Assembly: GCF_937941905.1 (NCBI RefSeq)
Contig: NZ_CALDGS010000075.1
Location: forward strand, 1-6,377
Direction of reading: 5' to 3'
DNA: 6,377 bases
Origin: an uncultured Mycolicibacterium sp.
Lineage (GTDB): Bacteria > Actinomycetota > Actinomycetes > Mycobacteriales > Mycobacteriaceae
Shown here: positions 1 to 5,252 of the stretch, piece by piece
Layout: the number at the start of each line of letters is the position of its first letter
Position numbering within the stretch: position 1 is the first letter of the stretch
Program-made: the position numbers and the translations under genes
The notes under the pieces: model-generated
Seen by the model: only the letters and a program-made list of their open reading frames with translations
The model's database searches: none
Told to the model about the DNA's origin: nothing

Positions 1-12
1 GAGGGGCTTTTT
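1..12. terminator. Right half of a probable bidirectional terminator, cut by the window edge
   Basis: The window opens with GAGGGGC followed by five T residues. This is what the distal arm and T-tract of a rho-independent terminator look like for a rightward transcript arriving from outside. Read leftward, the same bases are an A-tract followed by GCCCCTC. It lies 18 bases past the stop codon of the leftward lipoprotein gene, where a terminator for that operon is expected. The matching arm would lie left of position 1 and cannot be seen, so the hairpin is inferred. Confidence 0.45.
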
Positions 13-29
13 CGTGGTCCGGTTCCGGT

Positions 30-650
30 TCAGTCGGCCCGCAGTGTGAGCGGGAACGGGATGTCGTCGCGCGCGCTCTCGGCGGGGAAGCACGGTGTGG
101 AACCCGACAGCGTCGGGGGGAAGCCGTCGACCCCGGCGGCGACGATCTGAAGCCGGTAACCGTCTGGGCCGTAACCGAATTCGTTCGGTGCGCGGAACCC
201 GTCGCGCTCGTAGACGTACCAGCCCCAACTGCGCCAGATGTCGCCGACCTGCCGGACCACCGCCTTGAGGTCGGTTCCGGGAGGGGGCGTGAGCGCACCG
301 ATGGTGTGGAACCGGCGCGGAACGGTCTTCGGATCCGCCGGTTCGTCCTCGCACCAGCTGTTGCGCCCGGCGCTGCCGTACCGGGTGGCGTCGAGGACCG
401 TGCCCGGTGGCAGCGTCCGCAGGGTGCGTAGCAGGTACTCCCGCAGCGTGTCCTGCGCCTGCTGTTGGCTGCGGGGGACGACGACCTGCGGGTCCCAGCC
501 GGGTGGGGGAGGTGGCGTGGATGTCACCGGAGGACCTCCAATATCGGAGGCGCCGGTCGGGGTGACCGGGCCGGGGGCGTTGCCGTTGCAGCCGATGGCG
601 GTGACGAGGACCAGCGTCAGGCCGGTCAGGGCCCGTTTCGTGCGTTTCAT
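30..650 (-). CDS. Putative lipoprotein, LppJ/LppA-like, last gene of the EspC-like/hydrolase operon
   Basis: A 206-aa protein of unknown function, predicted to be exported and lipid-anchored on the outer face of the plasma membrane. Residues 1-20 form a signal peptide (MKRTKR, then a hydrophobic core) ending in the lipobox A-I-G-C, with Cys21 as the lipidated residue. Residues 22-55 are a Pro/Thr/Gly linker including five consecutive prolines. The folded domain (about 60-206) has two cysteines, Cys100 and Cys187, which could form a disulfide, and a Trp/Tyr-rich stretch near 139-147. Spacing of W/C/G features recalls mycobacterial LppA/LppJ-type lipoproteins; this is from memory only. The start ATG overlaps the upstream hydrolase stop as ATGA and has an AAGGTG Shine-Dalgarno 5 bases upstream. 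A longer reading frame continues beyond this ATG inside the hydrolase gene, but the signal peptide fixes the start. Inferred role: surface partner or immunity protein of the hydrolase. Confidence 0.85.
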   Translation of the reverse strand: MKRTKRALTGLTLVLVTAIGCNGNAPGPVTPTGASDIGGPPVTSTPPPPPGWDPQVVVPRSQQQAQDTLREYLLRTLRTLPPGTVLDATRYGSAGRNSWCEDEPADPKTVPRRFHTIGALTPPPGTDLKAVVRQVGDIWRSWGWYVYERDGFRAPNEFGYGPDGYRLQIVAAGVDGFPPTLSGSTPCFPAESARDDIPFPLTLRAD

Positions 651-2293
651 GGGAGCACCTTCGGTGGGGGCATGCCTGCGATGATGGCACCCATGTTGGC
701 CAGGGCCGGGTTGCCTTCGTCCCAGTAGGAGCTGTGCGCGGCGATCGACGGCAGATTCAGGAGCGGCGGCCCGGTGGCCGGGCCGGGCGCGGCCTCGAGC
801 TCGATCGCGCCGAAGCTGTCCGCCGTCGGATTGATCCCCAGGGTCGCGCCGGCGACGAGGTGGATGATGTCGTGCTGGGCGCGGGTGGCGTAGACGTTGG
901 CGCCCGGGTCGAGGCTCAACTCCGAGGCGCGGCCGACGAGCATGCCCGGGCTGCCCACGGCGATGACGTTGTCGACGGCGAGGTGGTCGCCGCCGGAACC
1001 GGCGCCGCCGACCAGGGTGGAGCCGTAACTGTGGCCGATGACGGTGTCGACGGCCGGCGGGCCGGTGTGCGAGGCGTGCATGCCGTCGACGAAGGCGCTC
1101 AACGCGGGCCCGCCGTGCTCGGCCCGATCCGGGAAGGCGGCCTGCGCGAGGCTCATCGGTCGGTCGTAGCCCATCCACGTCGTCGCCGCAAGGTCCTTCG
1201 GCTCCAGGGTGGGGTTGGCGTCGAGCGCCGCCTGGTACATGCTGAGCGACTTGCCGTCACTGCCCTCGAATGCGGCCAGATCCTGACCGGTCCCGGGAAC
1301 CAGGATCGCGGTGTGCGTTGCGGTGTCGGGGTTTCCGATCGAGACGGCGGCGTGCCCCCGGTCGTCGATCGAGCCGAGAAAGCGCGGCACGCCGTCGTTG
1401 CGGTGCAGCACCGTCTCGACGGCGCGGTAGCCGTCGAGACGGCGTTGGGCGGCATGCCAGTCCTGTCGCCACTCGCGCCAGGCGCTGTAGGCCCTGCCGT
1501 CGGTTCTGGGGTTCGGTACCGCGCCGGCGGCCCAGTCGGGGTGTTCGTTGCGCAGCCGGTCGATCTCGGACTGCGTCGCACGGGCCAGCTCGTCGAGGTG
1601 CATGCGGTTGTAGCGATCCCGGTCGACGAACGGCATCCCTGGGTGGTTGCCGATGGCGTGGTCCTGCGCGTAGAGCCAGTCCTTCTCCTCCCGGGTCAGC
1701 CGCTCCCAGAGGTCGTTGAACCGGTCGGGATCGTCGGGAACCGGTTCGGACAGCGCGTCCTGGATCTCGGGGCGGTTGTCGTGCGGCGTGTCCGGTATCG
1801 GTGTCTCGCCGATCGCCGTGCGGATGGCGCGCGCGAGATCCTCGTCGATTCGCGCCGCCTCGGTGAGGATCGCGTCGAGCCGGGGCTGCAGTTGCGCCCG
1901 CTTCAGCTCGACCTCGATCGGGGGAGCGCCGGCCGAGCCGGGGCTCGGCTCGATGGTGTTGCCGACCGGGTCGACGGACATTCCCAGGCGCTCGGCGTCC
2001 GCTCGCAGTTGTACGAGTTGGGCTTTGACATCCTCGATGTCGTCGGCGGCCCGCTTCGCCAGCTGTGCGACGGCCAGCGCCTCGTTGCCGTGCGCGTCGA
2101 GATCCTTGCGGGTCCGGTCGATGGCGTCGGCGGCGGCTGCGGCGGCGTCGCCGCCCCAGGTGCCGAATGCCGGCAGGTCGGCGATGCCGTCCGCCGCCTC
2201 GAGGGCGGCCTCGGCACGACTACGGGTGGCGTGGAACACCTCGCGGACGTCACCCGGATCCCAGCGATCGATGTCGGCGACCGAAACACTCAT
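647..2293 (-). CDS. WXG-like N-terminal domain plus DUF1023-type alpha/beta hydrolase, candidate ESX effector
   Basis: A 548-aa protein. Residues 1-105 are helical with a W46-G-G48 turn, as in WXG100-type ESX domains (a WxG between two helices). Residues 125-160 form another charged helix, and 185-300 are a Trp-rich helical middle region. The alpha/beta-hydrolase domain occupies about 315-545. It has a V332-P-G-T-G segment suited to an oxyanion loop, the nucleophile elbow G-H-S422-Y-G-S, a candidate acid D475 in AQHD, and a candidate catalytic His520 in the AHSSYWD motif near the C-terminus. This pattern fits the actinobacterial DUF1023 family, whose substrates are largely unknown; ester or lipid hydrolysis is an inference. 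There is no signal peptide, and no YxxxD in the N-terminal domain. It starts 12 bp after the EspC-like gene. The ATG lacks a clear Shine-Dalgarno, suggesting translational coupling, and its end overlaps the lipoprotein start by 4 bp. Rv2079 of M. tuberculosis appears to be a comparable protein. Confidence 0.88.
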   Translation of the reverse strand: MSVSVADIDRWDPGDVREVFHATRSRAEAALEAADGIADLPAFGTWGGDAAAAAADAIDRTRKDLDAHGNEALAVAQLAKRAADDIEDVKAQLVQLRADAERLGMSVDPVGNTIEPSPGSAGAPPIEVELKRAQLQPRLDAILTEAARIDEDLARAIRTAIGETPIPDTPHDNRPEIQDALSEPVPDDPDRFNDLWERLTREEKDWLYAQDHAIGNHPGMPFVDRDRYNRMHLDELARATQSEIDRLRNEHPDWAAGAVPNPRTDGRAYSAWREWRQDWHAAQRRLDGYRAVETVLHRNDGVPRFLGSIDDRGHAAVSIGNPDTATHTAILVPGTGQDLAAFEGSDGKSLSMYQAALDANPTLEPKDLAATTWMGYDRPMSLAQAAFPDRAEHGGPALSAFVDGMHASHTGPPAVDTVIGHSYGSTLVGGAGSGGDHLAVDNVIAVGSPGMLVGRASELSLDPGANVYATRAQHDIIHLVAGATLGINPTADSFGAIELEAAPGPATGPPLLNLPSIAAHSSYWDEGNPALANMGAIIAGMPPPKVLP

Positions 2294-2305
2294 CGACCGG
2301 ACCGG

Positions 2306-2635
2306 TCATAACCCCATGTCGTCGGGGTCGATCCGCGGCATCGCCCGGTCGATCGCCTCGGCGCCGGTGTGGTCGGTGTGCTGGTACTGTGCGGCGCCGG
2401 CGCGGAGTCCGGCACCGTGGCCGATCATCCGGCCGACGACCGCCGTTGTGTCGGCCCGCCACTTGGCCAGCGCGGTGTCGAGTGCCGCGGCCGCCGCGGC
2501 CGGGAGGCCGCCCCGGGCCGTTTCGATCCGGCTGTCGGCCGAACCGTGGCGACCGCGCAGGTCGTCGGCACAGACATCCACCCGGTCCGCCGACATCCTC
2601 AGGTCCTCGGGTACCACCCGCACCGGCTTCGCCAT
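2306..2635 (-). CDS. EspC-like small ESX (type VII) secretion substrate
   Basis: A 109-aa helical protein without a signal peptide, of the ESX-1 secretion-associated / DUF2580 (EspC-like) type. It reads as helix (about 8-30), turn, Ala-rich helix (45-80), then Y84-Q-H-T-D88. That last motif is the YxxxD/E export signal recognised by type VII secretion ATPases. It has W59 but no WxG, as usual for EspC relatives rather than EsxA/EsxB. The frame is open far upstream, but the start was set at the ATG preceded by AAGGGGGG two bases away, because the family is about 100 aa long. It is the first gene of the three-gene unit. It most likely pairs with the WXG-like domain encoded immediately downstream and provides the export signal for the pair. 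This role is inferred from known ESX heterodimers. M. tuberculosis Rv2078, next to Rv2079, looks like a positional counterpart. Confidence 0.82.
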   Translation of the reverse strand: MAKPVRVVPEDLRMSADRVDVCADDLRGRHGSADSRIETARGGLPAAAAAALDTALAKWRADTTAVVGRMIGHGAGLRAGAAQYQHTDHTGAEAIDRAMPRIDPDDMGL

Positions 2636-2663
2636 GTCCCCCCTTCGCGCCCGGTACGGTTCG

Positions 2664-2669
2664 ACTCTA
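2664..2669 (-). promoter_or_regulatory. Candidate -10 box for the EspC-like operon
   Basis: On the minus strand this reads TAGAGT, which fits the mycobacterial TANNNT -10 pattern. Transcription would start about 20 bases before the EspC-like ATG. No convincing -35 hexamer lies at the right distance, so the unit may instead be read through from the small secreted-protein gene upstream. Confidence 0.22.
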
Positions 2670-2722
2670 GTGATCGGGCCGGTGGCCGCGGTGCACGAAT
2701 TTCGGCGCGGGCGCCCCGTGCC

Positions 2723-2783
2723 GGGGCCCAGGTCTGGGGGTCTGGGTCGGGGGGTCTGTGTCTCGGGATTTGTGTCCGGGGGG
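2723..2783 (+). other. G-tract cluster in the spacer between two leftward genes
   Basis: The plus strand has six runs of three or more G (2723-2726, 2736-2740, 2744-2746, 2749-2754, 2765-2767, 2778-2783). The repeated word TCTGGG and its variants separate them. The loops between the four middle runs are 3, 2 and 10 bases, so a G-quadruplex on the template strand is conceivable but not canonical. The leftward transcript here is correspondingly C-rich. Just beyond it, 2713-2727 can form a short GC hairpin (GCCCC, five-base loop, GGGGC) without a U-tract. The cluster fills the spacer between the exported-protein stop and the EspC-like promoter region. No ORF here looks real. Confidence 0.4.
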
Positions 2784-2784
2784 C

Positions 2785-3144
2785 CTACCAGTACACCTTG
2801 CTGTAGTCCGGCAGCCACGCGCCGTTCTGGCAGCTGAGCGGCAGGCCGTCGAGGCTCTGCGCCGAGCCGCGGGCCTCCCCGCACGGCTGGCCCTGCGCCC
2901 GCACCCCGACCAGCGGATCGACCGCCGCCCACTCGTTGGTCGAGTTGCACACGTAGGTGTGCCCGGCGGTGCTGATCCCGAAGATGTAGCGGATGCCGCG
3001 GTTGTCGCAGTGCGCGCCGGGGTCGATGCCGCGGGCCACGTACGGCACGCAGCCGGCGTCGTCGCACGCCGCGGCGGGCGCCGCCGCCACCACCGGCGCG
3101 GTCAACAGCCCGCCGGCCAGAGCCAGAACCGTCACGAATCGCAT
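2785..3144 (-). CDS. Small Cys-rich exported protein with two repeated modules, mycobacterial hypothetical
   Basis: A 119-aa precursor. Residues 1-26 are a Sec signal peptide (MRFVTVLALAGGLL, then an Ala/Pro-rich end with AxA sites), giving a mature protein of about 93-96 aa. The mature part has six cysteines (27, 32, 46, 66, 88, 105), so up to three disulfides. It appears to contain two related modules. C46 to C66 is followed by W72, and C88 to C105 is followed by W110; each has a Gly a few residues before its second Cys. The N-terminal C27-x4-C32 would close the third pair. Similar small exported proteins of unknown function occur in mycobacteria (recollection). The start ATG is supported by GGGAGG five bases upstream. 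The AAAC at the cleavage region is a poor lipobox, so secretion is more likely than lipidation. It precedes the EspC-like operon by 149 bp on the same strand. Confidence 0.78.
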   Translation of the reverse strand: MRFVTVLALAGGLLTAPVVAAAPAAACDDAGCVPYVARGIDPGAHCDNRGIRYIFGISTAGHTYVCNSTNEWAAVDPLVGVRAQGQPCGEARGSAQSLDGLPLSCQNGAWLPDYSKVYW

Positions 3145-3250
3145 GCCAGCCTCCCACCGGGATGGTAGGTCCGCTCACCGTCCCGGGCACCAAGTTTGCC
3201 GGGATCGACACGCCACGGCTGCACCGGGGTGGGGATCCGGCGCCGGGCCG

Positions 3251-3291
3251 AAATACACACCGGCGCCGCCCGTATCACGGGACGGCGCCGG
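3251..3291 (-). terminator. Intrinsic terminator of lpqH
   Basis: This is a strong hairpin in the leftward transcript, 14 bases past the lpqH stop codon. Arm 3283-3291 (plus strand CGGCGCCGG) pairs perfectly with 3260-3268 (CCGGCGCCG). Four more pairs, 3278-3281 with 3269-3272, extend the stem to 13 bp with a single unpaired base at 3282 and a five-base loop at 3273-3277. In the transcript direction the stem is followed by TGTGTATTTC, a U-rich though interrupted tail. The other strand has no T-tract, so termination is leftward only. Confidence 0.78.
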
Positions 3292-3305
3292 CGCGCTGCG
3301 GTCTG

Positions 3306-3821
3306 CTACTCGGGGCAGGTGACTACGATCTCGAACGGCTTGGTCACCGGCTGCATCGGGTTCGCCATGTCGACTCCCGTTGCGGTACCGGTGATTCGGT
3401 AGGTGTTGCCGTCCTTCTCGGCGGTCGCCTCACCCTGCCCGGCGCCCTGCTGGAAGCCCAGCGACACCCCGTTGACATTGCCCAGCCCGACCGACTGGAC
3501 CGCGGGGGAGTCCCCCTCGGTCACCACGGCGGCGATGCCGGTGGCCGCCTCGCCGATCGCGATGTTGACGTTGCCGCCGCTCGCGGCGCATACGACGGTG
3601 CCACTGATCTGCTGGTCCTCGCCGTCGATGGTGACCCTGGTGTCGCCCTCGGCGGCGGCAGCGGTGGTGGTCTCCTCGGTGGTGGTGGTCTCCTCGGTCG
3701 TCTCGACCGTGGTGGTCGTCGAGGTCTCCTCGCTGGACGAGTCGCTGCTCGACGAGCAGCCCACCAATCCGGCGACCAGGATCGCGGCGCCGCCGACGGC
3801 CGTCAGCATGCTCTTCTTCAT
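3306..3821 (-). CDS. lpqH: 19-kDa lipoprotein antigen LpqH
   Basis: A 171-aa surface lipoprotein and known TLR2 agonist of mycobacteria; its physiological role is unsettled. The signal peptide (1-21) ends in lipobox L-V-G-C22. Residues 23-57 form a Ser/Thr/Glu linker, a likely O-glycosylation region in this family. Residues 60-171 are the beta-rich LpqH domain, with Cys78 and Cys169 placed for the conserved disulfide. Blocks such as GNVNIAIG, VGLGNVNGV and GTATGVDMANPM match M. tuberculosis LpqH (Rv3763) as I remember it, so this is an ortholog or very close paralog. M. tuberculosis LpqH is about 159 aa; the extra length here is in the linker. The ATG at 3821 was chosen because GGAG lies six bases upstream and it gives a standard MKK signal peptide. 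An in-frame ATG at 3833 would add MERH but has no Shine-Dalgarno. A terminator follows, so the gene is probably monocistronic. Confidence 0.95.
   Translation of the reverse strand: MKKSMLTAVGGAAILVAGLVGCSSSSDSSSEETSTTTTVETTEETTTTEETTTAAAAEGDTRVTIDGEDQQISGTVVCAASGGNVNIAIGEAATGIAAVVTEGDSPAVQSVGLGNVNGVSLGFQQGAGQGEATAEKDGNTYRITGTATGVDMANPMQPVTKPFEIVVTCPE
3663..3698 (-). repeat. Exact 18-bp tandem duplication in the lpqH linker
   Basis: Positions 3663-3680 and 3681-3698 are identical 18-bp units (plus strand GGTGGTGGTCTCCTCGGT). They encode the T/E repeats of the LpqH linker in whole codons, so unit gain or loss would keep the frame. A degenerate third copy lies near 3710-3732. This fully explains the Thr/Glu low-complexity stretch around residues 42-53. 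Confidence 0.85.
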
Positions 3822-3862
3822 ATGGCGCTCCATTCGTCGCGGCCCGTCGGTCGGCGGACCAT
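3818..3862 (-). CDS. Candidate 14-codon leader ORF overlapping the lpqH start
   Basis: An ATG at 3862 opens a 14-codon frame (MVRRPTGRDEWSAI). Its TGA stop at 3820-3818 overlaps the lpqH ATG as ATGA, the classic arrangement for translational coupling. AGGAG directly abuts its ATG, which is too close for strong initiation. It also contains the GGAG that serves lpqH. Two adjacent arginine codons occur early, but nothing resembles a clear attenuation peptide. It could be chance, because an ATGA overlap needs only the right frame. No other evidence is available from one sequence. Confidence 0.28.
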   Translation of the reverse strand: MVRRPTGRDEWSAI

Positions 3863-3897
3863 CTCCTGAAGTATGGAGGCGCCGCTGAACTGCGGTG

Positions 3898-3926
3898 TTG
3901 CGTTTCGGCGAAAAATTGCCTATATA
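3898..3926 (+). promoter_or_regulatory. Probable tgt promoter (TTGCGT - 17 bp - TATATA)
   Basis: TTGCGT (3898-3903) and TATATA (3921-3926) are separated by exactly 17 bases, the best sigma-A-type spacing in the window. They lie in its most AT-rich patch. Transcription would begin near 3933, giving a leader of roughly 65 bases before the tgt GTG. The -10 sits inside the perfect 10-bp palindrome CCTATATAGG (3919-3928), so it also reads TATATA toward lpqH. That direction lacks a recognisable -35 at 17 bp. Confidence 0.5.
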
Positions 3927-3998
3927 GGGCCGGCTCCGGGCGGCGGTGCGGTCTTGCCGCCGGCGGGCGGCGGTGGCGGTCGATGCTTCAATACTGCG

Positions 3999-5252
3999 GT
4001 GACCGTGCAAGGATCGGCGCCCTACTTCAGCATCGAGGCACAGCTTCCCGGCCGGCTCGGCCGCGCCGGTGTCATCCGCACCCCGCACGGCGAGATCCGC
4101 ACCCCGGCGTTCATCCCGGTCGGCACCCAGGCCACCGTCAAGGCGGTCATGCCGGAGACCGTCAAACAGCTTGGCGCGCAGGCGGTTCTGGCCAACGCCT
4201 ACCACCTGTACCTGCAGCCCGGCCCGGATATCGTCGCCGAGGCGGGCGGGCTCGGGGCGTTCATGAACTGGCCGGGTCCCACCTTCACCGACAGCGGCGG
4301 GTTCCAAGTGCTGTCGCTGGGGGCCGGGTTCCGCAAGGTGCTCGCCATGGACACCAACCTGGTGCAGGCCGACGACGTGATCGCCAAGGGCAAGGAGCGG
4401 CTGGCGCACGTCGACGACGACGGGGTGACGTTCCGCTCGCACCTCAACGGGTCGACCCACCGGTTCACCCCGGAGGTGTCGATCGGCATCCAGCACAAGC
4501 TGGGCGCGGACATCATCTTCGCCTTCGACGAGCTGACCACCCTGGTCAACACCCGCGCCTACCAGGAGCGGTCGGTGCGGCGCACGCACGAGTGGGCGGT
4601 GCGCTGCCTGGCCGAGCACAAGCGGCTGTCCGCCGAGCGCGGCGACCGGCCGCCGCAGGCGCTGTTCGGGGTGGTGCAGGGCGCGCAGTACGAGGACCTG
4701 CGCCGGCAGGCCGCCCGCGGGCTGGCCGAGTTGGACTTCGACGGGTTCGGCATCGGCGGGGCGCTGGAGAAGCAGAATCTCGCCACCATCGTGGAATGGG
4801 TGTGCAGCGAGCTGCCGGCGGACAAGCCCCGGCACATGCTCGGCATCAGCGAGCCCGACGATCTGTTCGCCGCGGTGGCCGCGGGTGCGGACACCTTCGA
4901 CTGTGTGTCCCCGTCACGGGTGGCGCGCAATGCCGCGCTGTACAGCCCCACCGGCCGGTTCAACATCACCAACGCCCGGTTCCGGCGCGACTTCACCCCG
5001 ATCGACGAGCACTGCGACTGCTACACGTGCGCCAACTACACCCGCGCCTACCTGCACCATCTGTTCAAGGCGCGGGAACTGCTCGGCTACACGCTGGCCA
5101 CCATCCACAACGAACGGTTCATCATCCGGCTCGTCGACGACATCCGCGCCGCGATCCTCGACGGCAGCTTCGACGAGCTGCGCGAGCACGTGCTCGGCCG
5201 CTACTACGGCTCCAATAGCGGCGCGTCCGGGCGGGGTGAGCCGGTCGGGTAG
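3999..5252 (+). CDS. tgt: tRNA-guanine(34) transglycosylase (queuine tRNA-ribosyltransferase)
   Basis: Exchanges guanine-34 in GUN anticodons (Asp, Asn, His, Tyr tRNAs) for a 7-deazaguanine, on the path to queuosine. The 417-aa protein has the complete TGT barrel. D98-S-G-G is at the base-binding site, D177 is in FDE, Q227-G is in GVVQG, and G253-G254 is the recognition loop. The nucleophile is D301 in FDCV, and zinc ligands are C339-x-C341-x2-C344 with H370, 26 residues on. No queuosine biosynthesis genes are nearby, so salvage of queuine or another base is likely. The recognition loop reads GGALEKQ rather than the GGLAVGE type, and the residue after FDE is Leu rather than Cys. GTG 3999 was chosen for its fit to the family N-terminus; GTG 4005 is equally possible. 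Neither has a Shine-Dalgarno. An in-frame ATG at 3873 lies upstream of the promoter and is rejected. The last 13 or so residues are non-conserved and overlap the convergent gene. Confidence 0.95.
   Translation: MTVQGSAPYFSIEAQLPGRLGRAGVIRTPHGEIRTPAFIPVGTQATVKAVMPETVKQLGAQAVLANAYHLYLQPGPDIVAEAGGLGAFMNWPGPTFTDSGGFQVLSLGAGFRKVLAMDTNLVQADDVIAKGKERLAHVDDDGVTFRSHLNGSTHRFTPEVSIGIQHKLGADIIFAFDELTTLVNTRAYQERSVRRTHEWAVRCLAEHKRLSAERGDRPPQALFGVVQGAQYEDLRRQAARGLAELDFDGFGIGGALEKQNLATIVEWVCSELPADKPRHMLGISEPDDLFAAVAAGADTFDCVSPSRVARNAALYSPTGRFNITNARFRRDFTPIDEHCDCYTCANYTRAYLHHLFKARELLGYTLATIHNERFIIRLVDDIRAAILDGSFDELREHVLGRYYGSNSGASGRGEPVG

Noticed and set aside
526..566. Overlapping GGAGG/CCTCC inverted repeats in the lipoprotein gene
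   Set aside because: They lie within codons of the low-complexity linker, form only 5-bp stems and have no terminator or operator context.
2295..2307. GACCGG-A-CCGGTC inverted repeat between the EspC-like and hydrolase genes
   Set aside because: A 6-bp stem with a one-base loop cannot form a useful RNA hairpin. It is likely a chance GC palindrome.
2250..2309. ATG overlapping the stop of the EspC-like gene as ATGA, opening a 19-codon frame
   Set aside because: It is out of frame with the hydrolase, encodes nothing recognisable and overlaps the well-supported hydrolase start.
734..2311. Long rightward open frame of about 525 codons opposite the hydrolase gene
   Set aside because: It mirrors the hydrolase codons, is Arg/Gly/Val-rich, has no recognisable motif, and is the usual antisense shadow in high-GC DNA.
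3162..3167. TACCAT (minus strand) as a -10 for the exported-protein gene
   Set aside because: The resulting start site would fall at or inside the Shine-Dalgarno, and the nearest TTGGTG is 20 bases away rather than 17.
3927..3998. preQ1-type riboswitch ahead of tgt
   Set aside because: The leader is GC-rich with a single imperfect hairpin and no A-rich tail or pseudoknot partner characteristic of preQ1 aptamers.
3873..3998. Longer tgt start at ATG 3873
   Set aside because: It lies upstream of the probable promoter, has no Shine-Dalgarno and adds 42 residues outside the normal TGT N-terminus.
3822..4835. Long leftward frame running from inside tgt into lpqH
   Set aside because: Only the LpqH part has a signal peptide, motif and Shine-Dalgarno. 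The rest is antisense to conserved TGT codons.
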